The notes below the pieces were generated by a model, which was not told the origin of the DNA, did no database searches, and saw only the letters and a program-made list of their open reading frames with translations. Below are positions 23,301-35,020 of a stretch of DNA of 64,000 bases, piece after piece. Position numbers and translations under genes: made by a program. Position 1 is the stretch's first letter. Each line of letters starts with the position of its first letter. Source of the stretch: Uranotaenia lowii (Eukaryota > Arthropoda > Insecta > Diptera > Culicidae); assembly GCF_029784155.1 (NCBI RefSeq), contig NC_073692.1:280492589-280556588 (forward strand), read 5' to 3'.

Positions 23301-24990
23301 AGAAACTGTATTGTGAAAATACACATATTTTAGTTAGTTTTCTGGAACAAAAGGGATTGTAATATTTATTGCGAATATAATGCAGTGGGGTTTGACTATT
23401 TTGAACATTCTCTGTTTGAAATATCTAAGTACATACAGTAGAATACTAAAAAATATTCTGAAAAGATAATGTATTTCAAAACTCAAAAGAATATTGTATT
23501 TGAAGCTGAAAGTTTGATAAAACAAAAGGTTGAATTACGGATAAACTGCTATACTTTTGAAAGATTTTCTAAATTTATTTTAAAATATTCAATACTTTTC
23601 AATTCATAAACTTTGCAAGTTGATAATACCACATTTCGATTATCTTTAATCTTTCAATGCGAGGCTAATAGGTACTAAAACATCAACACGCACTACGACT
23701 ATATAGAGAGCCGCATATGGAAAATAAGAAGAAGAAAATGATAGCGATTGGTGCGGAAAGTCAGCGATTGCTGTGATCGAAAATTCAAATGAAGCATCAA
23801 TCAGCAAATCAGAGTGGAAGGGTCCTCAATCAACGATGCAAAGTTTTGAAATTATTGGAATTCTACTGATTAATTACTTGAAGAAAATATAATGCCTGCA
23901 TTTTCTATCTACTTTTAGTAAAGAAATGTAAAAAAAAGGGTGAAACATATAAAATTAAATTCCAAACTGGAACTGCCTCACCGGGTTTTTTTTCCTCAAC
24001 CTGCACATGTGGAAACATGTTTGGACGCTTAGCTCTTCCTTTCACTTTTTCGATACGTCATCTTATTCACACTAAATCTTTTTCTTCATTTCTCGATTAT
24101 TTCAAAGAATGAAATAATCTTGTAAACTTTTTCACAAAGTCCCACTCGCACAACAGATTTCCAGACGATTCCTCATGATTATTATCCTCCTAACATTCTC
24201 ATAAATCACATTTTTGCTTCCCCATTCTTTGAAATTTTGGTTTCAAATGTTTCACAACTCAAATATGCTGCGTCGAAATACACTATTCTGTTGGAAACCT
24301 GCTCAATTTCCCAATTTTCGATACGGACTTTGCATGACAAACTTTTTCTTGTGCACTTTTCTACCGGAGAGGAGCTGACGAAAGCTAGAGCTAAATTGCA
24401 CAGCAGCACATAATATAAACACGTCTGCTTACAACGAGTGCGCGCGAGGGACTGACATCCCATGTTTTTTTATTATAAATCAATATTATTTTAAGAGTTT
24501 GGAATAATGAATAGGTACCTACATGAGGAAAAAAACGATTTTTCACTTTCTTTATAATTTATGTGTTCCTATTTCATTTGTTTCAGTACAATTCAAATTG
24601 AAATTTTGTATTACTACCTTAAATTCAAGAGCAAATCAATCAAAATTAAGTTCAAGAAGCTTCATACTTCAGTATCTGATTTATCAACAAAATTTATATT
24701 AAGAGTGTTGATTTTTTATATTGTGATATGAAAAATCAAAACCAAATTTTGAACGAGGATTGTGTTTCCAAATTGTAAATAATATTACACAATTTCCAAA
24801 TCACTATTCAGTAAATTACTCCAATGAAAAATTTAATAACCGTTAATCAGTTTGTAGTTCATAGCAATAATTAACTAAAACTTATCTCAAAACTGTACTT
24901 TTTGTTTGGTCTAGCACTAAAAAATATTCAGAAGATCATCAACGTGTGTATAATTTTCATTTGTAAAATGACATTTATAAAAAAAATTCT
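20346..24990. other. AT-rich non-coding stretch
   Basis: Mostly AT-rich. A balanced patch at about 21465-21850 and another at about 23990-24470 carry no recognised gene. The sequence 'catcccatgtttttttattat' occurs at 21440-21460 and again at 24456-24476. A minus-strand open frame 24206-24463 (85 codons) starts with a hydrophobic stretch 'LYYVLLCNLALAFVSSS' that resembles a signal peptide but has no other support. Confidence 0.4.
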
Positions 24991-25845
24991 TTAACCCTCA
25001 TCCGCATTAGATTTCATTACCCTAATCAGCACTAGGGGTGTCAATTTGACACCACAAGCTCAAATCGTTATAACTTTTGGCGTGTTTAACCGATTTAAAC
25101 AAAACTTACATCAAAAGAAACCTTGTAATGTCAGTAAAATATGTTTGGAACATTATATACAGCTAAAGTTACAAGTTTTCTCGTTATTCAGCATGAAAGA
25201 AAAAAATCCGAAAAAACATGCCTCACGAAAACTGCTGTAGTTCATATATTACACGTCCAAAAAAATATTTGCCTTATGCATGTGAAAGCTGAAGTTAATG
25301 CCTACATCATGAAGACAAGAAATATTTTTTTAAATTTTTTTTTAATGAAATGGTCACAAAAAGTTCAAAAAAGTGGTCTAAAAAACCTACTTTTCGTTCG
25401 ATTGCTAGTAAATACTGTTTGAGCGATGGTAGAGTGTTTTAAAAAATATGACTACAAACTTTATTGAAATTCTAACATTTTGCTGTCTTTAGATTTTCGA
25501 TGCAACAAAAATTGAATTTACTGAAATTTTTCAAAGTTGGCTACTTTGCGCGATTTTTTCACTAATTGTAATTTCATCTGTTTTTGTGGTCCTCCGTCAG
25601 GTTGTACCCGGATTTTCAGTGCTTTCTCGTCCTTTTAAGCAATCTAAACTATATCCATTGAAAAGGGAATTTAATCTACATTCTAGTGAGGTGCAACAAT
25701 GTATGCTGTGAGATTTCACAAAAATATGAAAATTATAAACGTAAAATCATTCCTGAATTTCTAGAACCACAAGCAGCGCGTCCAGCAAAACGTGTTTTTT
25801 TTTGCTCTCCGAGTAGGTACGGTGGGTGGTGATTTGGTCAGAGAG
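24991..25845 (+). mobile_element. piggyBac-like element, left part
   Basis: It starts at a TTAA (24991-24994) followed by CCCTCATCCGCATTAG. The element at 54997-56961 has the same terminus, and its other end reads TTAA-CGCTCATCCGCATTAG on the reverse strand. TTAA targets with CCC-starting termini are characteristic of piggyBac elements. A near-perfect palindrome GGTGTCAATTTGACACC lies at 25037-25053. Homology with the 55-56.5 kb element continues to about 25845 ('gtacggtgggtggtgatttgg'). No right terminus or transposase is visible. Confidence 0.6.
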
Positions 25846-26060
25846 CGAAGCCGACAGACGAAATAATGATGCGTGAAATTCAACTAAATTCGCGTGACCA
25901 ACGGGACCGCGCTTCTCATATCCTTGGTCCGTCGCGCGCTGCTCGCTGATTCGCTGATGTTGTTTCTTTCCGCTTTTCTTCGGACCGCTCTCCTTCTTCG
26001 CGTCGCGTTCTAACTTCAGACCGCTCTGCGGACTGAACAACTATTCTTTAAATTTCTCAA
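25846..26060. other. GC-rich segment adjoining the piggyBac-like fragment
   Basis: A locally GC-rich stretch rich in cgc/gcg, with a minus-strand open frame (25747-26040, 97 codons, Lys/Arg-rich N-terminal half). Part of that frame lies in repeat shared with 56.4-56.5 kb, so it is probably not a gene. It could be a former host promoter or the missing inner part of the element. Confidence 0.3.
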
Positions 26061-26414
26061 ATGCTGGAATCTGAAACGATCGTGATTTAAGATAAAATGA
26101 ATCCAGAGAACACCTTTAAATAAAAATGTTAAAATTTCAACATGCGATTTTATTGCATAGCGAAATTTAAAAATGACAAATAAAAAAAAATTACTGCTGA
26201 ACTTTTTAATGTAAAATTCGAAGACAAATATTTTGGAAATTTACTATTTAAGAACATTGATTCACATAATTCTGATTCCTTTTTTCAATGGTTAAATGCC
26301 GTATTTCAAGTCCATTCTCTTCTATCGTTTTGAAAAAAGATAAAAAAGCTAGTAAAAAACACACCCTATTAATAATTTTTTAACAATATTTTTGGAATTT
26401 CACTATCAGTTTGA

Positions 26415-26821
26415 AAAAGAATTACAGCTCAAATATCAAACTCCTTAACGCTTGAGGAGCATCTCTTGAAACCCCCTTTTAATACCTTTGAAAACCTTTG
26501 GAATTCTAGAATACTCCCTTAAACGCAGTTATCTATTCAAATAATTCATAGAAGCATCATTATTCACTTTACACAGTAATTTTTTAAAAATAATCTTGTT
26601 TTGAATGAAAAACTCAAGTGGTTCTATTCTTAAATTGGACCTCCTTTTTACATTTTTGGTTCTCAACGCCAATTGCTACGTCCAAAAAAGGAAACTTATG
26701 CTTGATTTATCCGTTAAGCAATTCAGAACAAACTGTAGAAGAAAGTTTTCGATATTTTCAATCATTCATTTTTAACAAGCAATACACATAGTGGTACTAT
26801 TCTTATTTCGCTCACTGTATC
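26415..26821 (-). mobile_element. single arm of the TA-inserting MITE family
   Basis: It matches the right arm (63134-63508) of the MITE in the dead mariner: 'agctcaaatatcaaa', 'gcatctcttgaaac', 'aacgccaattgc', ending 'attcttatttcgctcactg' followed by TA. The other arm is absent, so this is a partial copy. Confidence 0.8.
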
Positions 26822-28349
26822 AACCAGCCAAAGAAAAAGCAATGATTTCATTTTAAGATTTTTCCGGCTCCTGAGAATTTTATAGCCATTTCAACCCTCC
26901 TTGGAACAATATAAAAACTCCTTCAGCCAATATGAAACATTAAATCGGAAAATTTGAGTTAAGAGGTTTTCAAGTAAGAAAAAGATACATATGAGAGTTA
27001 TACTACGCAAACTTTGAATAAGCTGTTTTAAATTATATATCGATAATCCATTTTTGAAATCGTTTCGATAGATAATTTTAAGAGCAACAAATTAAATGTT
27101 CTGCCCTACGGCTACGAAATCGAAACAGTTCATGCGCTGGGTGTTGAAACATCATGGGGCATCCATGTCGTGTATGCAACAGAGGAAGGACGGTTTAGAT
27201 TGGGAGTCTAATAAAGAAGATTGATTTACATTAGCCTGATGAGATGAGATTACTTTTAATTTGGAACGCAACAGATGCTAGAGGTGTTCTGGTGAAAACT
27301 TTTTCACTTTCACAGAGTGCAACATCAGTTTTCGGGTGCGGTTAATAGGTAGCTGTAAACTAATTTCGTCCTTACTTGAGAAGTTGATATTTAATTGAAA
27401 GCCAGCTATAGATTGAAACTTGGCATATTTGAAGCACGGATTACGATCAGTTCTTTTTGCGGCCGTCAAAATTGCTTATGATATGTATGTAGGTATATGA
27501 ATTATTATCTTGAATTGTACACATTTTAAAAGCATATTCGGCTACACTTCTCCGGAAGGATAAGGTTTAGATGATGACATCAATCCATTGCTTCCTACTC
27601 CAAAGTCATATTCCATTTGGAGGAATGAAACAATAGAAAGTGAGGTATAAAATTCAACGCTAAATAATGCATGACCAATTCCATTTCTGGTATTTCTTCT
27701 CCCATCTCGCGAAGTTGATTTTCCCATATTTTTTGTATGACCATGACACCCGAATCTTGGGTTTCCAGAAAAGCTCTTCCTCTCCCTGGGTTGAAAGAAA
27801 AAAGGGTGATGTTTTATTTGCTGATTGTCTACTAGCACTGTTTTTGTATGCCGAGTGTCTATTTTTTCAAAACCAAAAAAAGCTAATGGTTGAATCGCCT
27901 TATTTCTTGTTCGGAGCAAATGTAATAAAAGTGATAGGTACGGAACCTTTGGCTACATATTGCTCGATATGAGACTGGTAGTGAAGGAGCTCCAGAATGG
28001 GTCCACTTTCATAAAAGGTATAGATACGACTTTCTAGGGCCAGCAGCATCACTTTCTGGCTTATTATTCCCACAATCCAAGCGTGAACACAATACATTTT
28101 GGAAATTTAGGGAATACAAACTGATACTTTTTCGAAATAGTCCGCTGACATGATAGAAAGTACATAACTATTGAAAAAAAAAGTGGAGGAGGTAGTAATT
28201 TGGCTACGACCGCTAAACGTAGAATTACGCAATTGTTTTTTGTCAATGTATAGAATAACAGAACTTATAGTGCATTTTTGAAATGACCAACATATGAGTG
28301 TCAAAATGGCAATATGACGTGACAAATTTCACTCATTTAACAGAATTTA
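26822..28349. other. non-repeat stretch with unrecognised open segments
   Basis: On the minus strand two overlapping frames (27900-28097, 65 codons; 27542-27919, 125 codons) together stay open for about 555 bp across one frame change near 27905-27919. The composition is less AT-rich than the neighbours. The residues include 'YESGPILELLHYQSHIEQ' in the first and 'GNPRFGCHGHTKNMG' in the second. I do not recognise the family. It may be a decayed gene or chance. The rest of the interval shows nothing. Confidence 0.3.
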
Positions 28350-28363
28350 ACCATGTGACATAA
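28350..28363 (+). repeat. orphan left unit of the 18-bp satellite
   Basis: 'accatgtgacataa' matches the satellite unit of 31022-34480 but lies on the far side of the foldback element. The last four bases (ATAA, 28360-28363) are duplicated at 30995-30998, so the foldback element landed inside the array's edge. Confidence 0.75.
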
Positions 28364-30994
28364 GGGGATTTTTTTTTATTATCTGACGGGTTTGCGCCGG
28401 GGGTCTTCAGATTTTCCCGAAAATTGAAAATTTGGTTCATTTTTGCGACTTAAAAACACATGTATTTTTTCAGATTTCTAACATTTTTATTTTTTGAGTT
28501 AGCTTCGGTTAGATTTTTTTGTAAATAAAAAATAACCATTTTTCAAAGCTACATAACTCTGTTGTTTCTCAACGGAAATTATAAAATAGCACATCAAAAT
28601 GCATTGAAATTTTATCAGCTTACCAAATAGAATAGTTGAAAAAAATTAAATAATGACCTTCAACATGAAAAGTTGTAAATAAACTTTAAATGGCGTCTAA
28701 AAGTACCAGCTGCACCACCGAATATTTTGCAAAAAATACCATTGTATAGCTCGATTCATGATGCAACTTTCATCTGAAGACACCAAAGTGGGCCATCAAC
28801 ACCTTGAAGAGTTATGAAAGAAATAATGACAATAAATCTCTTTTTTTGCATCGAAAACAAACAATGGTCGAACAACTGCACTCACATATGGAGATAGCAA
28901 GCACTTCTAACAACATGGAAACAAAAGAACTTACCAAAGCAGGTAAAAAACACTACTTTATCGTCCTTTTCAGACTGCCCTTACTCGCATAACAGTCCCA
29001 TATGAATTTTCGTCATTTTAGGTCAACATACGGCTTCAACATAAAAGACTAAAAAAAGGGGTTTTGTTCTAGAAATTTCGAAAAAAAATATCAATTCGTG
29101 GCTGTCCTATATGAAATATACCTGAATAACAGTCCCATATGTGAAATACCACGGATTTGGTTACTTTTCAATGTTTCTTTCGGCGAAATAGTCTTTGGTT
29201 TATTGCTTTGAATCATTTAAACATTTTTTTAACTCACTTGATGTCGAATGATGCACACTAGTTTTCGAAGGCAGGTCTGACTTTCTTAGGAATGACTTCC
29301 TGAGCGAAAAACTATCGGATGCAATCAAAAATCGTAAAAAGATTCAACTTACAATGTGGAATTCATGATATTTTTTTTTGCAAAAGTATGTTTCTTTTTC
29401 TGAAAATTGCATTTAGAAGTTCAAAAATGATCAAATTTAAGTCTTAGAAAGTAGCTTGGTGAGAAACATATATTTTGTATGGGACTGTTATGCTAGTAGA
29501 TTCGTAAAAGGTTTCAAATATAGTCGATTAACAGTCCCATAATGAATAAAAATGGTGCTCTCGACCTTACCAATAACCCAATTTCGAAAATTTCAGGCCT
29601 AACGATTTATTATGACAACCTAGAAACGATTTTCGTTTATGCTGAAAGTGGTGGTCACAATTTAAAAATATATTCCAAAACAGAAGAAGCTGATTGTTTC
29701 GCTTGCTTATTTTTGTATATGGGACTGTTATGAAAGAAGGGGCGGTAGATTGTTGCAGCTTAACTGACTTCATGTTATATCCAAAAATCTAATAACGTAT
29801 TCGTTTATACCCAGTTTTGCACCAGGTCACAACAAGTTATGCACATTTTACTATCATTTTTAGAAGTTTATGCGCTAAGTTTTACATCCGTAATTCCCCA
29901 GATTTCATTTAAAATGGACGGTGGAACACTGAAGATTCGTGTGTGAGCGATCGAGGTATCAAAACACTGACGACGAATTATGTTCGTTCTAGTATGGTAA
30001 ACCTCAAAACTGGGCGAATGTAGAAAACGAATGCGGTTTAAGTATCATATTTTCATCATTTTACAGCCTGGGCTGGCCATACTGAGCTCTTTGATTATTT
30101 CTACAACATTTGTGCCACTTTCTCATACTTTTTTGATCAATGGGAAAGGATTTTGGTGTCCAGTGCTTTTTTGAATCACATTTTTGTGATCCCAAACACA
30201 AGAACTGAACCTTCTACTATTGGCATTGATTATGCTTCACAATGATCTTTGATCGAAAAATCAATAAGTTATATAGTATATGACCAGGTTGTAAAAGCAA
30301 CATTCCCATTATAAGTTTTATCACTTAAACAATACGATACTCAGAATTTTGGTTAAAATTCAAAGTCAGTTTTGCTGCAAACACTCTACAAAGCACGAAA
30401 AAGTAGTGTTTTTTACCTGCTTTGGTAAGTTCTTTTGTTTCCATGTTGTTAGAAGTGCTTGCTATCTCCATATGTGAGTGCAGTTGTTCGACCATTGTTT
30501 GTTTTCGATGCAAAAAAAGAGATTTATTGTCATTATTTCTTTCATAACTCTTCAAGGTGTTGATGGCCCACTTTGGTGTCTTCAGATGAAAGTTGCATCA
30601 TAAATCGAGCTATACAATGGTATTTTTTGCAAAATATTCGGTGGTGCAGCCGGTACTTTTAGACGCCATTTAAAGTTTATTTACAACTTTTCATGTTGAA
30701 GGTCATTATTTAATTTTTTTCAACTATTCTATTTGGTAAGCTGATAAAATTTCAATGCATTTTGATGTGCTATTTTATAATTTCCGTTGAGAAACAACAG
30801 AGTTATGTAGCTTTGAAAAATGGTTATTTTTTATTTACAAAAAAATCTAACCGAAGCTAACTCAAAAAATAAAAATGTTAGAAACCTGAAAAAATACATG
30901 TGTTTTTAAGTCGCAAAAATGAACCAAATTTTCAATTTTGGGGAAAATCTGAAGACCCCCGGCGCAAATTGTCAGATAATAAAAAAAAATCCCC
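28364..30994. mobile_element. 2.6-kb foldback DNA element with ~595-bp arms
   Basis: 28364-28957 is an almost exact reverse complement of 30399-30994. Termini are GGGGATTTTT and AAAAATCCCC, flanked by ATAA on both sides. The arms have diverged little (for example 'gacgggtttg' against 'caaattgtc' near the tips), so insertion or arm homogenisation was fairly recent. The 1.44-kb centre has no transposase frame. It carries five copies of TAACAGTCCCATA. The superfamily is unknown: a 4-bp duplication with long arms fits several DNA-transposon groups. Confidence 0.85.
28989..29732. repeat. five dispersed TAACAGTCCCATA motifs inside the foldback core
   Basis: Forward copies lie at about 28990, 29127 and 29529, and inverse copies (TATGGGACTGTTA) at about 29478 and 29718. 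They are exact over 12-13 bases in otherwise unrelated contexts. Candidate binding sites for a trans-acting transposase, or remnants of an older repeat. Confidence 0.7.
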
Positions 30995-31021
30995 ATAAAC
31001 CTATCACCAGAAATAATCTGA

Positions 31022-34000
31022 GCATGCAGTACATGTGACATAATCGGATCATGCAACATAATCAGATCATGTAACATAATTCGACCAGGTGACCTAATTC
31101 AACCATGCAATAAAATCGACCATCTGACATAATCCGACCATGCAACATAATCGACCATGTGGCACAATCTGATTATGCAATATAATCAACCATGTGACAA
31201 TATCCGATCATGCAGTTAAATCGAAGATGTGACATTATTTGATCATGCAACATTTTCGACCATGCAATATATTTTGACCATGTGACAAAATCCGACCATG
31301 CTACAAAACTCGATCATGCAACATAATCCGACCATATGACAAAATCCAACCATTCAACATAATCGAATCATGCAACATAATCGGACCATGTGACATAATC
31401 CGATCCTGTGACAGAATCGACCATGCAACAAATATGTGACATAATCCGACCATGTGACGTAATCGGACCATGTGACATAATCGGATCATGCAAGATAACC
31501 AGACCATGTGACATAATCCGATTATGTAACAAAATTGGACCATGTGACATAATCCTACCATGCAACATTATCGACCATGTGAAATAATCCGACCATGCAA
31601 CAAAATCGACCATGTGACATTATCGAATCATGCAACATAATCCGACCATGCAACATAATCGGACCATGCAACATAATCGGAGCATGTGACAGATTCTGAT
31701 CATGCAACATAATCCGACCATGCGACATAATCGGACCATTTGATATAATCCGACCATTCAACAAAATCGGATCATGTGACATAATTGCCTATGCAACAGA
31801 AATGGACCATAAGACATAATCTGACCAAGCAAAATAATCCGACCATGTGACGAAATCCAACCATGCAACATCATGGGACCATGTGACATAATCGACCATG
31901 TGACATAATCGACCATGCAACATAATCCGACCATGCAACATAATCGGACCATGTGACATAATCCGACCATGCAACATAATCCGACCATGTGACAAAATTA
32001 AACTATGCAACAGAATCGGACCATGTGACATAATCGCCCATGCAACATTGTCGACAATTTGACATAAATCGATCATGCAACATAATCGGACCATGTGACA
32101 TAATCCGATCATGCAACATAATCCGACCATGATACATAATCTGATCATGCAACATCATCGAACTATGTGACATAATCGCCCATGCAACATAAATGGACCC
32201 TGTGCCATAATCCGACCATGGAACATTATCGACCATGTGACAAAAATTTGAATCATTCAACATAATCGGACCATGTGACATAATCCGATCATGAAACATA
32301 ATCCGATCATGCAACATAATCGGACCATGTGACATAATCCGATCATGCAACATAATCCGATCATGCAACATAATCGGACCATGTGACATAATCGCCCATG
32401 CAACATAAATGGACCCTGTGACATAATTCGACCATGCAACAATATCAACCATGTGACATAAATCAATCATGCAACATAATTGGACCATGTGACATAATCC
32501 GACCATGTAACAAAATCCAACTATGCAACATAATCGCCCATGCAACATAAATTGACCATGTGACAATCCGACCATGCAACATAATCCAATCATGCAACAT
32601 AATCGGACCATGTGACATAATTCGACCATGTAACATAATCCGACCATGCAACATAATCCGACCATGTGACGAATTCCAACCATGCAACATAATCGACCAT
32701 GCAACATAATTCGACCATGTGACAAAATCCGACCATGCAACATTATCGGACCATGTGACATAATCCAACTATGTGACAAAATTAAACCATGCAACATAAT
32801 CGGACCATGTTACATAATCGGATCATGCAACATTATCGACCATGTGACATAAATCGATCATTCAACATAATCTGACCATGTGACATAATCCGATCATGCA
32901 ACATATTCGGAATATGTGACAATATCCGACCATGCAACATAAATCGACCATGTGACGAAATCAAACCATGCAACATAATCGGACTATGTGACATAATCGA
33001 TTATGTGACATAATCCGACCATGCAACATAATCCGACCATGTGACGAAATCCAACCATCGACCATGTGACATAATCCGACTATGCAACATAATCGGACCA
33101 TATTACATAAACCGACCATGCAACATAATCCGACCACGTGACATAATCCGATCATGCAACATCATCGGACTATGTGACATAATCGCCCATGCAACATAAA
33201 TGGACCGTGACATAATCTGACCATGCAACATCATCGACCATGTGACATAAATCGATCATCTAACATAATCGGACCATGTGACATAATCGCCCATGCAACA
33301 TAAACGGACCATGTGACATAATCCGACCATGCAACAAAATCGACCATGTGACATAAATCGATCACGCAACATAATCGGACCATGTGACATAATCCGACCA
33401 TGCAACATAAATCGACCATGTGACGAAATCTAACCATGCAACATAATCGGACTATGTGACATAATCGACCATGTGACATAATCCGACCATGCAACATAAT
33501 CCGACCATGTGACGAAATCCAACCATCTACCATTTGACATAATCCAACCATGCAACATAATAGAACCATGTGACATAATCCGACCATGCAACATAATCCG
33601 ACCATGTGACATAATCCGACCATGTGACATAATCCGACCATGCAACATAAATCGACCATGTGACGAACTCTAACCGTGCAACATAATCGGACCATGTGAC
33701 ATAATCGCCCATGCAGCATAAACGGACCATGTAACACAATCCGACCATGCAACATAATCCGACCATGCAACATTATCGACCATGTGACATAAATCGATCA
33801 CGCAACATAATCGGACCATGTGACATAATCCGACCATGCAACATAATCCGACCATACAACATCATCCGACCATGCAACATAATCCGACCATGTGACGAAA
33901 TCCAACCATCGACCATTTGACATAATCCGACCATGCAACATAATCGGACCATGTGACATAATCCGACCATGCAACATAATCCGACCATGCAACATAAATC

Positions 34001-34480
34001 GACCATGTGACGAACTCTAACCGTGCAACATAATCGGACCATGTGACATAATCGCCCATGTAGCATAAACGGACCATGTAACACAATCCGACCATGCAAC
34101 ATAATCCGACCATGCAACATTATCGACCATGTGACATAAATCGATCACGCAACATAATCGGACCATGTGACATAATCCGACCATGCAACATAAATCGACC
34201 ATGTGACGAAATCTAAACATGCAACATAATCGACCATGTGACATAATCCGACCATGCAACATAATTCGACCATGTGACAAAATCCAACCATCGACCATGT
34301 GACATAATCCGACTATGCAACATAATCGGACCATGTGACATAATCCAACCATGCAACATAATCCGACCATGTAACAAAATCCAACTATGCAACATAATCG
34401 CCCATGCAACATAAATTGACCATGTGACATAATCCGACCATGCAACATAATCGGACCATGTGACATAATTCGATTATACA
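31022..34480. repeat. 3.4-kb satellite of alternating 18-bp units (36-bp dimer)
   Basis: A continuous array of about 190 units. Two variants mostly alternate: CCATGTGACATAATCCGA and CCATGCAACATAATCGGA. The true period is therefore a 36-bp dimer, with runs where the order slips. Higher-order duplication is visible: a block around 33664 recurs at 34008, 347 bp away, with the same private variants ('cgaactctaaccgtgcaaca', 'gtaacacaatcc'). Because 18 is a multiple of three and the unit has no stop on the minus strand, all three minus-strand frames stay open for long stretches (up to 264 codons at 32003-32797). They read as repeats such as MVGLCH/MVRLCC and GRIMSH/GPIMLH. Confidence 0.95.
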
Positions 34481-34489
34481 ACGCCACTT

Positions 34490-34790
34490 GCGATGACCTG
34501 TAGGATCCCTGCCACTGCCACTGGAGTCCTCCGCCACTGAACGCCTCCGCCGCTGGCTGTCTACGCTGGTGTGGTGGCCGTCATCGCTGCTCACCATCAT
34601 CGTTGCTCACTGGTCCACGGTTGCCACTGAACTACTGCAAATCGATATCTAAGTCGGATTACCACTGGTGGGGTCCACACTCAGATCGAAGTGCAGCAAC
34701 GGTCTGTTCAGCTTGACGGCTAACAGAGAAAGAAACCGAGTCGGTCGACGGGCCCTTTGTTTTATACCTTTCGTAGGTAGGGAAAAACAA
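34490..34790 (-). promoter_or_regulatory. GC-rich segment with a TATA box aimed into the satellite
   Basis: On the minus strand GGTATAAAAC places a TATAAAA box at 34766-34760. A transcript starting about 30 bases on (near 34735) would run toward lower coordinates. An ATG at 34600 opens a 71-codon frame rich in Ser/Asp/Arg that enters the satellite at about 34480 and stops at 34385. The segment is far less AT-rich than its surroundings. It may be an LTR promoter: upstream sequence (34895-35020) belongs to a repeat with a second copy at 51.5 kb. Transcription is not shown. Confidence 0.4.
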
Positions 34791-34894
34791 AACCCATCAA
34801 AGCAGGCGTTGGTGATGACGTCATTATCCTTTAGATAGGATGTCTGTCAAATGGAAAGCTTTCGTGACGCGAGATCTGTTCGCAAATTTCAATT

Positions 34895-35020
34895 TGCCCC
34901 CCTATAGTGTTGCCGTAAGACGTAATTCTACGTCAAAATAAACGAAAGTTAGTATAGAAAATTTAATAAACTTTCGATTCGGTTATTATGAAATTTCAGG
35001 TTTCAGGTATTGAAAACCCT
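34895..35020. repeat. repeat with palindromic GACGTAATTCTACGTC
   Basis: 'cccctatagtgttgccgtaa' leads into GACGTAATTCTACGTC (34919-34934). A diverged copy with 'cccctattgtcgcatgacgc' and 'aattctgcgtt' lies at 51540-51640, both followed by 'ttgaaaacc'. Possibly the end of an LTR element. Confidence 0.55.

Noticed and set aside
24206..24463. 85-codon minus-strand frame with signal-peptide-like start
   Set aside because: No splice site, no conserved motif and AT-rich context; not strong enough to call.
21440..24476. 21-bp direct repeats as target-site duplications of a 3-kb element
   Set aside because: The shared sequence is largely a T-run, and no terminal repeats or coding region accompany it.
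28804..28992. 62-codon frame repeated on the opposite strand at 30325-30555
   Set aside because: Both copies are in the foldback arms, so the duplication reflects arm identity and not gene conservation.
31022..34480. CRISPR-like array
   Set aside because: Units are contiguous with no unique spacers, the unit is 18 bp, and the context is eukaryotic.
31301..34487. Many long minus-strand open frames (up to 264 codons) as protein-coding genes
   Set aside because: They are translations of a stop-free 18-bp satellite unit in all three frames. Frame breaks follow indels and no frame is favoured.
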